Positions 1-5,447 of a stretch of 9,238 nucleotides of DNA are shown here, piece by piece. The number at the start of each line of letters is the position of its first letter. Within the stretch, counting starts at the first letter, position 1. Under the pieces are notes generated by a model. The model searched no databases. It was not told where the DNA came from and saw nothing but the letters and a program-made list of their open reading frames with translations. A program made the position numbers and the translations under genes. The stretch spans positions 1 to 9,238 of the forward strand of contig PXSC01000104.1 of the NCBI GenBank assembly GCA_003023535.1, in the 5' to 3' direction. This DNA is from Halobacteriales archaeon QS_9_70_65. Its GTDB lineage: Archaea; Halobacteriota; Halobacteria; Halobacteriales; Haloarculaceae.

Positions 1-99
1 GAGCGCTGGCGGGCGCCCGACGACGACCGCTACCCGCCGCCGTCGCGGGCCGAACGCGACCGCTCCGGGTCGCTCGGCGGCGAACCCGCGAGCGACTGA
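1..99 (+). CDS. C-terminal fragment of an unrecognised protein
   Basis: Frame 1 is open from the window edge to a TGA at 97-99, giving 32 residues that are rich in Arg, Asp and Pro and end in GEPASD. Such a charged, probably disordered tail is common on haloarchaeal proteins but gives no family. The gene would converge on the minus-strand acetyltransferase, with only 3 bp between the two stop codons. An open frame this short in GC-rich DNA could be chance, so the call rests mainly on the tight convergent spacing. Confidence 0.4.
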   Translation, partial: ERWRAPDDDRYPPPSRAERDRSGSLGGEPASD

Positions 100-102
100 C
101 AG

Positions 103-534
103 CTACCACTCGTACGTCATCCGGACCAGCCGCTCGCAGCCGCCCTCCGGCACCGGCATCTCCCGGTCGAAGCGCTCGAAGCCGACCGACTCGTAAAACG
201 GCACCAACCCCTCGCGACAGCTCAGCGCCAGCCCGTCGACCGCTTGTAGCTCCGGGTGGTCCCGGACCGCCTCGAGCAGCCGCCGGCCGTGGCCCTCGCC
301 GCGGCGGTCGGCGGCGACGATGACATCATACACCTTCGCGTAGTAAGTGTAGTCGGTCAGCACGCGCGCCGCCGCGACCAGGTCGTCGTCGGCCTCGACG
401 CCGACGGCCACCGGCGTCTCCGCCAGCGCCCGCCGCACGTCCTCGACGGTGCGGTCGGCCCACCACTCGTAGTCGTCGTAGAGAGCTGCCAGCGCCTCGG
501 CGTCGTCCGGTGAGAGGTCTCTGGTGGTCGCCAT
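103..534 (-). CDS. GNAT family N-acetyltransferase
   Basis: This is a single-domain GNAT protein of 143 residues, expected to transfer an acetyl group from acetyl-CoA to an amine; the substrate cannot be told. The acetyl-CoA pyrophosphate-binding loop is clear: the strand YDVIVAADRR leads into RRGEGHGRRLLEAV, which fits the family pattern R/Q-x-x-G-x-G/A. The C-terminal part has the usual LVPFYESVGFERF (Tyr general-acid region and beta-bulge). I chose the ATG at 534 (MATTRDLS), because the extra 17 residues available upstream are not GNAT-like and would run into the hemA 3' region. It lies 69 bp downstream of hemA on the same strand, so it may be read through from the haem operon or from its own weak promoter. 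No anomaly is seen. Confidence 0.88.
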   Translation of the reverse strand: MATTRDLSPDDAEALAALYDDYEWWADRTVEDVRRALAETPVAVGVEADDDLVAAARVLTDYTYYAKVYDVIVAADRRGEGHGRRLLEAVRDHPELQAVDGLALSCREGLVPFYESVGFERFDREMPVPEGGCERLVRMTYEW

Positions 535-555
535 GGCCGTCGTCCGAACGGCGGC

Positions 556-602
556 GGAAAAGTCGTTTCCGGGAAGCGATACCATGTCTCGTGGCCGCGG
601 CC
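556..602. repeat. Short palindromes downstream of hemA
   Basis: The gap between hemA and the acetyltransferase holds a 10-bp perfect palindrome, GGCCGCGGCC (593-602), one base beyond the hemA stop codon, and a GGAAA/TTTCC inverted repeat (556-560/566-570, 5-nt spacer). They could act as a 3' end signal for the haem operon, but no T-rich tract supports an intrinsic terminator. Confidence 0.3.
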
Positions 603-603
603 G

Positions 604-1962
604 TCACTCCTCGTCGGCCCGCAGCTGTTCGAGGACGGCGTCGGGCATCTGCTGGCGCATCTCCTCGGGGATGGACTCGGGGCCGTCCGGCAGCTCCGGC
701 ATCTCGTCGGGCGTCGGCTTCAGCCCCGGGCCGAACAGCTCGAGGGCGGTGTTGATGGTGGTCCAGTCGTCCTTTTCGGCGGCGTCCCGGAGGCTCCGGG
801 TCGGCGCCGACAGCAGCTGACTGACCAGCGAGTCGGCCATCGACTCCAGTACCTCCCGCTGGCGGTCGGTGACGCCGTCGCCGTCGGCCCCGAGCTTGGC
901 GACGGCGGTTCTGAGTTCCCGCTTTTTGACCCGCTCGGCGCCCTCGTACATCGCGGCGATGACCTCGTCGGCGCGCTTGCGCTTGTACTGCTCCAGCAGC
1001 CGCTCGAGCTCCTCGTCGATCATCGCCTCGACGGTCTCGGCGGCCCGCTGGCGCTGCCGGCGCGTCTCGTCGGTGACCGCCTCGAGGGCGTCCAGGTCCC
1101 GGACCGCGACGCCGTCGACGGCCGCGGTTCCGGGGTCGACGTCCCGGGGCCGGGCGAGGTCGACGACGAACGTCCGGCCGGCGTCGGCCAGCGTCTCGCG
1201 GTCGACGATGTACTCGTCGCTGCCCGTCGCCGTGACGAGGAGGTCGGCCTCGGCGGCGGCGGCCGGCACCGCCGCGAGCCCGACGGCCGACCCCTCGACG
1301 TCGAGTTCCGTGACGACGTGCTCGGCGTGCGGCAGCGTCCGGTTGGCGACGATGACTCGGCCGGCGACGACGGCGGCCGCCCGGGCCGCGAGCGTCGCGA
1401 TCTCGCCGGCGCCGACCACCAGCACCGTCGCCCCCTCGAGGTCGCACTCGGCGTCGGCCAGCCGGACGGCCGCCGAGCCGAGCGAGAGCACCCCCTCGTT
1501 GATGACGGTCTCGTTGCGGGCCCGCTCGCCGACGTGCAGCGCCTTCAGCACGGCGTCGTCCAGCGTCGGCCCGATACCGCCGGCCGCGCGGGCGTCCTCG
1601 TAGGCCTCCCGGACCTGGCCGATGATCTGGTCCTCGCCGAGGACGAGCGACTCGAGCCCGCAGGTGACCCGCATCAGGTGCCGCAGGCTGGTCTCGTGGC
1701 CCAGCCGTCGGACGGCGCCGTCGTCGACCGCCGCGAACTGCGCGTCCAGCGTCTCCCGGGCGGTCGTCTCGTCGTCGGCGACGACGTACGCCTCCGCGCG
1801 GTTGCACGTCTGGAGGACGAACGCCTCGGACACCAGCGGCTCCTCGAGCAGCGAGTCGACGGCCGCTCGCTGGCTGGCCGCACACGCCGCCTCGACGTCG
1901 GCGACGCCCGCGTGGTGGTGTGAAACGCTCGCGCCGGCGATGATCTCCGTGCTCGAAGTCAC
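604..1962 (-). CDS. hemA: Glutamyl-tRNA reductase (HemA)
   Basis: Reduces glutamyl-tRNA(Glu) with NADPH to glutamate-1-semialdehyde, the first committed step of tetrapyrrole synthesis by the C5 route; cytosolic. The 452-residue protein shows the N-terminal catalytic domain with QTCNRAEAY (catalytic Cys53), the strongly conserved GLESLVLGEDQIIGQV (102-117), the NADPH-binding Rossmann motif VVGAGEIA (182-189) followed by ANRT (206-209), and the C-terminal helical dimerisation region rich in Glu/Arg. Length is normal for haloarchaea, including a charged tail. The start is GTG at 1962, overlapping the upstream dehydrogenase stop by 4 bp (GTGA), with a likely Shine-Dalgarno GGTGA at 1969-1973, six bases away. 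Translational coupling in the operon is likely. Intact. Confidence 0.97.
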   Translation of the reverse strand: MTSSTEIIAGASVSHHHAGVADVEAACAASQRAAVDSLLEEPLVSEAFVLQTCNRAEAYVVADDETTARETLDAQFAAVDDGAVRRLGHETSLRHLMRVTCGLESLVLGEDQIIGQVREAYEDARAAGGIGPTLDDAVLKALHVGERARNETVINEGVLSLGSAAVRLADAECDLEGATVLVVGAGEIATLAARAAAVVAGRVIVANRTLPHAEHVVTELDVEGSAVGLAAVPAAAAEADLLVTATGSDEYIVDRETLADAGRTFVVDLARPRDVDPGTAAVDGVAVRDLDALEAVTDETRRQRQRAAETVEAMIDEELERLLEQYKRKRADEVIAAMYEGAERVKKRELRTAVAKLGADGDGVTDRQREVLESMADSLVSQLLSAPTRSLRDAAEKDDWTTINTALELFGPGLKPTPDEMPELPDGPESIPEEMRQQMPDAVLEQLRADEE

Positions 1963-2606
1963 TCGGTCTCACCCAGCACCGACTCGACGACGGCGTCTAC
2001 CGTTCGCCGAGGCTTGGTTCCTCCCGCACCTAAATCCTTCCAAACCCGCGGGGACTGCACCGCCGCCCGCACGGCATCCCGCCGCCGGTCGGGGGCGACG
2101 CCCCGTGACTTCAGCTCCGCTCGGGCCGCGGCCGTGGCGGCCGCCAACTCGCCGGCGCCGTCGATCTCGGCCTCGATTCGCTTCCGGAGCTCCCGGGCGA
2201 GGGCCGGACTCTGCCCGCCCGTCGACACCGCGACGGACACGTCGCCGTCCCGGACCGTCGCCGGCACGACGACGCTGCCGGCGTCGCGGCCGCCGGCGCG
2301 GTCGGCGCGGTTCACCAGCACCCCCCGGTCGGCCGCGGCGGCCTCGACGGCCTCGTTGACCGCCTCGACGTCCGTCGCCGCGACCGCCAGTGCCGGCTCC
2401 GTCCGGTCGAACCAACCGGGAACGTCGTCGGGGTCCGGCGCCGCCCGCACCGTCTCGGCGCCGCCGTAGTCGTCGGCCGAAAGCGCCGGGCCGACGACCA
2501 CCACCGACGCCTCCCGGGCGAACCGCCGGGCCTTCCGGGCGCCGACGCTCCCGCCGCCGAACACCACCACCGTCTCGCCGTCGAAGTCGTGGAACAGCGG
2601 GATCAT
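1959..2606 (-). CDS. sirC: Precorrin-2 dehydrogenase (siroheme synthase N-terminal domain type)
   Basis: NAD-dependent oxidation of precorrin-2 to sirohydrochlorin, on the way to siroheme; homologous to yeast Met8p and the CysG N-terminal half. The 215-residue protein starts MIPLFHDF and has the Rossmann motif VVVFGGGSVGARKA (13-26), the second strand SVVVVGP (34-40), then LVNRADRAG (97-105) where the family has its conserved Asn-x-Ala-Asp (Asp102 probably equivalent to the catalytic Asp), followed by SVVVPATVRDGDVSVAVSTG and the helix SPALARELRKRIE. It lacks the CysG methyltransferase domain. Met8p also inserts iron; whether this shorter protein does cannot be told. ATG at 2606 overlaps the ahbAB reading-frame end by 4 bp (ATGA); its own stop overlaps hemA. 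The symbol sirC is used for the function; naming in archaea varies. Confidence 0.93.
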   Translation of the reverse strand: MIPLFHDFDGETVVVFGGGSVGARKARRFAREASVVVVGPALSADDYGGAETVRAAPDPDDVPGWFDRTEPALAVAATDVEAVNEAVEAAAADRGVLVNRADRAGGRDAGSVVVPATVRDGDVSVAVSTGGQSPALARELRKRIEAEIDGAGELAAATAAARAELKSRGVAPDRRRDAVRAAVQSPRVWKDLGAGGTKPRRTVDAVVESVLGETE

Positions 2607-3621
2607 GACTCGGTGTTCGCGTCGGCCCGCTCGGCCATCCGGATGCCGGTCTTCTTCAGGATGCGCGTCGAGAACAGCGTGTCCCAGTCCTCGTCGGCGA
2701 CGTCCCAGTGGGCCAGACGCCCTCGAAGCGGGGTCGCTCGTAGCAGTGCGTGACGAAATCCAGCGAGGCAACGGCCGGTCCCACCTCCTCGACCACGTCG
2801 TCGGGGACGTCCCAGACCGTCATGCCGTTTTCCGTGTAGCCGAGCGCGTAGTGGTTCGGGACGACGCCGACCCGCCGGACCTTGCCCTCGGCGTCGAACC
2901 GCCTGATCGTCCGCCGGACCCACTCCGGGTCGGCGTCGAGTTCGGCGGCGACGTCGGCGTACGGCGTCTCCGTGACCGGCAGGCCGTCCTGTATCTCGAC
3001 GACCAGGTCCCGCTCGTCGGGCGTCAGCGCCTCGCGGTCGACCGACTCGACGTCGGGCCCCAGGCCCGAGCAGTCGACGTCGCCTTCGGGGACCGGCCCC
3101 TCGAGCAGGAACTTCGCCTCCACGCGGAACTCCCGCTGTTTCGGCAGGTTGTACGTCTCCTGGCCGGTCTCGGCCTCGACGTCCGCCAGCACGCGGTCGA
3201 TGGCGTCGCTCGCGGTCGTACCGCTCGCCTCCGAGGCGGTCCCCGCCTCGCTACCCGCAACGGAGACCACGAACCACATGTTCAGGTGTGGGTGTTCCCG
3301 CTCGTAGTTGTGGGCGATCTCGCGGTGGGCGTTGACCTGCTCGGCGATTTTGTCGAACCGCTCCTCGGGGGCGTGCATCGCCACCAGCGTGGCGGCGCCG
3401 CCGATCTCGCCGGCGTCGATGAGGGTGCCGAACCGCGTCAGGGTGCCCGCCTCGTCCAGCTCGCGGACGCGCTCGAGTAGCTCCGCGGCCGTGACGTCGA
3501 CGCCGCGGTCTCGCAGCGCCGCCGCCGCCGGCTCCCACGGGTCCTCGACGACCGGGAAGCCGCCCTGAAACGCGTTGAGGACCGCCCGGTCGAGACGGTC
3601 CAGCGCGGCAGTGTCGCTCAT
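2603..3621 (-). pseudogene. ahbAB: Fused AhbA-AhbB siroheme decarboxylase (Lrp/AsnC-like), with internal deletion and frameshift
   Basis: Siroheme decarboxylase removes two acetate carboxyl groups from siroheme to give 12,18-didecarboxysiroheme in the alternative haem pathway. Two Lrp/AsnC-like modules lie in one chain. The AhbA-like half (about 5-170) has LDRLDRAVLNAFQGGFPVV, HNYER (104-108) and ETYNLPKQREFRVEAKF. The AhbB-like half (about 198 onward) has ERDLVVEIQDGLPVTETPYADVA, RRVGVVPNHYALGYTENG, WDVPDD and THCYERPRFEGVW (291-303), including the His-Cys-Tyr-Glu-Arg signature. After Trp303 (2713-2715) the frame reads PTGTSPTRTG and stops at 2656. The true C-terminus (HWDVADEDWD, TLFSTRILKKTGIRM) continues in another frame from 2710 to the TGA at 2603-2605. 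The conserved WPYNLFAM-type segment of about 25-30 residues between them is absent. Start is ATG at 3621 with a TATA-like box at 3646-3651. First gene of the operon. Confidence 0.85.
3232..3250. repeat. Palindrome inside the AhbA half of ahbAB
   Basis: An 8-bp perfect inverted repeat, CGAGGCGG (3232-3239) and CCGCCTCG (3243-3250), with a 3-nt spacer. It falls in the stretch coding for residues 123-139 (GSEAGTASEASGTTASD), a Gly/Ala/Ser/Thr-rich segment that interrupts the ferredoxin-like fold of the first module. It looks like an expansion of a surface loop rather than a functional site. Confidence 0.45.
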
Positions 3622-3645
3622 TACCGACCGGTTCGGGGTAGCCGC

Positions 3646-3651
3646 CAATAA
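3646..3651 (-). promoter_or_regulatory. TATA-like box for the ahbAB-sirC-hemA operon
   Basis: On the minus strand GGCTTATTGGCG places TTATTG about 25-30 bp before the ahbAB ATG (3621). That is the spacing at which archaeal TBP directs initiation at or next to the start codon, so a leaderless transcript is predicted. No Shine-Dalgarno is seen before this ATG, which agrees. Confidence 0.5.
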
Positions 3652-3691
3652 GCCGTCCGTTCCCGGCGGCATCGGCCGACCGGCAGCGTGT

Positions 3692-4096
3692 TCAATCGCC
3701 CTCGACGCCCGTCGCGTCGAAGCCGAGCGCCTCGACGCCCTCGACGACGGCCGCCTGGTCGGCGTCGGCCTCGTAGTAAAAGACGACGTCGTAGGTGCCA
3801 TCCCGCATGAGCTGCTGACACTCCCAGATGAACTCGTCGCCGTCGAGCGTCAGCCCCTGGTGCTGGTTGACGCCGAACCGCTCGTCGTCGTTGCCGGAGT
3901 AGACGTACGTCGCCGCCGGGTCGAGGCCGGCGGCCTCGCTGATGACGTCGCCGACGTCCAGGGTGGTCTGGTGTAGCGTCGGCTCCTCGGCACTCGTCAG
4001 CTCCGTCCGGACGATGACCCCGTTCAGCTCGATGTCGCCCGGCTCCAGGAGTGCCTTCGTCCGCCGGTGGAGGTCCTCGTCGATGGCGTCGCCCAT
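3692..4096 (-). CDS. Conserved haloarchaeal protein of unknown function (DUF5778-like)
   Basis: A 134-residue acidic, soluble protein with no signal peptide or membrane segment. It resembles a small protein widely present in Halobacteria, which I recall as DUF5778; the match is from memory. Visible landmarks are RRTKALLEPGDIELNGVIV near the N-terminus, TLHQTTLDVGDVISE, TYVYSGNDDERFGVNQHQGL in the middle, and WECQQLMRDGTYDVVFYYEA followed by VVEGVEALGF. The alternation of strands and helices, ending YDVVFYYEADADQAAVVEGVEALGF, suggests a compact alpha/beta fold. ATG at 4096 has a TATA-like box upstream. It is followed by ahbAB on the same strand after a 70-bp gap with its own promoter, so it is probably a separate unit. 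No function is proposed. Confidence 0.75.
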   Translation of the reverse strand: MGDAIDEDLHRRTKALLEPGDIELNGVIVRTELTSAEEPTLHQTTLDVGDVISEAAGLDPAATYVYSGNDDERFGVNQHQGLTLDGDEFIWECQQLMRDGTYDVVFYYEADADQAAVVEGVEALGFDATGVEGD

Positions 4097-4117
4097 GTAG
4101 AGCGGTGGCTACGGAGC

Positions 4118-4124
4118 GTAATAC
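4118..4124 (-). promoter_or_regulatory. TATA-like box for the DUF5778-like gene
   Basis: On the minus strand GTATTAC lies about 22-28 bp before the ATG at 4096, in an otherwise GC-rich gap. The spacing predicts a leaderless or nearly leaderless transcript. No other promoter candidate is seen in the 91-bp gap after the cold-shock gene. Confidence 0.45.
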
Positions 4125-4187
4125 GGGTCACGGTCCGCGACGAACGTCACTCCGCAGGTACCGCGGTCGTCGTGCTGTCGTCGCCGG

Positions 4188-4382
4188 TTACAGCCGGGTG
4201 AGGTTCGTCGCCCGGGGCCCCTTCTCGGCCTGCTCGATGTCGAACTCGACTTCCTGGCCCTCCTCGAGGTCCGGACCGCCGACGTCCTCCATGTGGAAGA
4301 AGACGTCCTCGTCGGACTCCTCGGTCTCGATGAAGCCGTAACCGCCGGTGTCGTTGAAGAAGTCAACCTCGCCTTGCGCCAT
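4188..4382 (-). CDS. cspA: Cold-shock domain protein (CspA family)
   Basis: A 64-residue single cold-shock domain (OB fold) that binds single-stranded RNA or DNA and acts as an RNA chaperone. The RNP1-like motif GGYGFIE (13-19) follows GEVDFFND, and the RNP2-like motif is DVFFHMEDV (26-34). The chain continues [23 protein letters not shown], matching the family to the last strand. It is far more acidic than bacterial Csp proteins, as expected for a haloarchaeon. ATG at 4382; the open frame continues upstream on this strand, but that extension is only the antisense of uppS. It has its own leaderless-type promoter and is divergent from the damaged uppS. Confidence 0.95.
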   Translation of the reverse strand: MAQGEVDFFNDTGGYGFIETEESDEDVFFHMEDVGGPDLEEGQEVEFDIEQAEKGPRATNLTRL

Positions 4383-4394
4383 TACGTCTGACGC

Positions 4395-5147
4395 GTGGAC
4401 GTGCCGGTACAAAAACCCTGCGACGACTCGGAACACGCCCGCGAGCAGGGCGAGGCCGACACCCAGGGCCACCGCGCCGGCGCCGATACCACTGAGCAGG
4501 TGCTGCGGTGGTGCGGCGACCTCGGAATCGAGGAGCTGACGCTGTACGCCTTCTCGACGGAGAACTTCGAGCGGCCGCCCGACGAGCGGGAGGCACTGTT
4601 CGACCTCATCACCGAGAAGCTGCGGTCGTTCGCCGACCGCGAGGAGGTCCACGACCGGGAGGTCCGCATCCAGGCCATCGGCGAGACCCACCGCCTCCCC
4701 GACCGCGTCCGGGCGGCCGTCGCCTACGCCGACCGCCGCACCGCCGGCTACGACGACCTCCGGCTGAACGTCGCGCTGGCCTACGGCGGCCGCGCGGAGC
4801 TGCTCGGCGTCGCCCGCGACGTCGCCCGCGAGGCCGCCGCCGGCGACCTCGACCCCGAGACGGTCGACGTCGCCGAGGTCGAACGGCGGCTGACGACCGG
4901 CCCGACGCGGGCCGTCGATCTCATCATCCGGACCGGCGGCGACGAGCGGACGTCGAACTTCCTCCCGTGGCACGCCAACGGCAACGAGGCCGCCGTCTAC
5001 TTCTGTGCGCCCTACTGGCCGGAGTTCTCCCGGCCGGACTTCCTGCGGGCGCTGCGGACCTACCAGTCCCGCCGGGAGTCGTGGCGCCGGACCCGCGCCC
5101 GCCGGGCCGCCGCCCTGCTGGCGGCCGTCGGCGACGACGGCGACTGA
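4395..5147 (+). pseudogene. uppS: Cis-prenyltransferase (UppS family), 5' truncated, catalytic motif missing
   Basis: The family condenses isopentenyl diphosphate onto an allylic diphosphate to make the long polyprenyl (dolichyl-type) lipid carrier used in archaeal N-glycosylation. Present are [30 protein letters not shown] (the S-x-E-N-W/F-R-P region), [31 protein letters not shown], and [18 protein letters not shown] with the usual C-terminal helix. Missing is the start: family members carry about 40-50 residues before this point, including HVAVIMDGNRRYA with the catalytic Asp. Here similarity begins abruptly at AREQGEAD (about 4437). The only in-frame start upstream is a GTG at 4395, which adds 14 unrelated residues ([13 protein letters not shown]) that lie over the cold-shock promoter. 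Without the MDGN motif the product should be inactive. A real deletion or an assembly error are both possible. Confidence 0.85.
4408..4415 (-). promoter_or_regulatory. TATA-like box for the cold-shock gene
   Basis: On the minus strand GGGTTTTTGTACC places TTTTTGTA about 26-33 bp before the cold-shock ATG at 4382, the usual distance for a leaderless archaeal transcript. It is the only A/T-rich stretch in this gap. It lies inside the residual open frame of the truncated uppS, so the uppS deletion ends between here and about 4437. Confidence 0.5.
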
Positions 5148-5209
5148 CCCGGCCCGCACTCGTCGGGTCCGAACGACTCGTCCCGTCCGGCGTGTGCCGT
5201 CTCATCATC

Positions 5210-5232
5210 CGAACGACACGAGCTCTCGTTCG
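5210..5232. repeat. Inverted repeat, 7-bp arms
   Basis: CGAACGA (5210-5216) pairs with TCGTTCG (5226-5232) over a 9-nt spacer that itself contains GAGCTC. First clear member of the hairpin cluster. Confidence 0.6.
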
Positions 5233-5254
5233 TCCGTCCAGCGTGCTTCGACCT

Positions 5255-5269
5255 ATTGGCCGAACCAAT
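5255..5269. repeat. Inverted repeat, 5-bp arms
   Basis: ATTGG (5255-5259) and CCAAT (5265-5269) with a 5-nt spacer CCGAA. Weakest member of the cluster. Confidence 0.5.
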
Positions 5270-5295
5270 GGAAGACTCGCTCCACTCGTCTTCCA
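5269..5295. repeat. Inverted repeat, 8-bp arms, 11-nt loop
   Basis: TGGAAGAC (5269-5276) and GTCTTCCA (5288-5295) are perfectly complementary across the 11-nt loop TCGCTCCACTC. Confidence 0.8.
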
Positions 5296-5298
5296 GGC

Positions 5299-5329
5299 TT
5301 CGGACGCTTCGCTTCGCTCAGCGTCCGAA
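5299..5329. repeat. Inverted repeat, 10-bp arms, 11-nt loop
   Basis: TTCGGACGCT (5299-5308) and AGCGTCCGAA (5320-5329) are perfectly complementary across the 11-nt loop TCGCTTCGCTC. The same hairpin recurs almost unchanged at 5416-5446. Confidence 0.9.
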
Positions 5330-5333
5330 CCAC

Positions 5334-5360
5334 CGAAACGCTCTCTCCGTTCGCGTTTCG
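5334..5360. repeat. Inverted repeat, 8-bp arms, 11-nt loop
   Basis: CGAAACGC (5334-5341) and GCGTTTCG (5353-5360) are perfectly complementary across the 11-nt loop TCTCTCCGTTC. Confidence 0.85.
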
Positions 5361-5362
5361 AG

Positions 5363-5382
5363 GTTCGGCCTACCGGCCGAAC
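5363..5382. repeat. Inverted repeat, 8-bp arms, 4-nt loop
   Basis: GTTCGGCC (5363-5370) and GGCCGAAC (5375-5382) are perfectly complementary around TACC. A strong stem, but without the 11-nt spacing of its neighbours. Confidence 0.85.
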
Positions 5383-5385
5383 TTC

Positions 5386-5412
5386 CGACGGACTCACGAT
5401 GTTCGTCCGTCG
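5386..5412. repeat. Inverted repeat, 8-bp arms, 11-nt loop
   Basis: CGACGGAC (5386-5393) and GTCCGTCG (5405-5412) are perfectly complementary across the 11-nt loop TCACGATGTTC. Confidence 0.85.
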
Positions 5413-5414
5413 AC

Positions 5415-5447
5415 GTTCGGACGGTTCGCTTCGCTCAGCGTCCGAAC
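5415..5447. repeat. Inverted repeat, 11-bp arms with one mismatch, 11-nt loop, over the uppS2 stop codon
   Basis: GTTCGGACGGT (5415-5425) pairs with AGCGTCCGAAC (5437-5447) except for one G-G mismatch, across the loop TCGCTTCGCTC, identical to the loop of the 5299-5329 hairpin. The right arm codes for the last residues of the minus-strand uppS paralogue and its TGA (5435-5437) lies at the loop edge, so this repeat unit extends into coding sequence. Confidence 0.85.

Larger units (their letters stand above)
5148..5434. repeat. Convergent intergenic region filled with hairpin-forming inverted repeats
   Basis: No gene is seen in these 287 bases between the stop codons of the two convergent uppS paralogues. 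The region is visibly less GC-rich than its surroundings and is a run of short inverted repeats placed end to end, listed separately below. They may act as a bidirectional transcription terminator or mRNA 3' end structures. The short open frames crossing it give no recognisable protein. Confidence 0.85.

Noticed and set aside
326..1972. 548-residue open frame antisense-phase to hemA
   Set aside because: It is Arg/Gly-rich with no recognisable domain, and lies wholly over hemA and the acetyltransferase, which have clear motifs. A typical shadow frame of GC-rich DNA.
4188..5159. 323-residue minus-strand frame running through uppS into the cold-shock gene
   Set aside because: The cold-shock domain is only its last 64 residues. 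The rest is the antisense of a clear cis-prenyltransferase, and a leaderless-type promoter lies just before the cold-shock ATG.
5148..5434. CRISPR array or integron-like attachment sites
   Set aside because: The repeats are inverted units of differing sequence, not regularly spaced identical direct repeats with spacers. There are no cas genes, integrase or transposase nearby.
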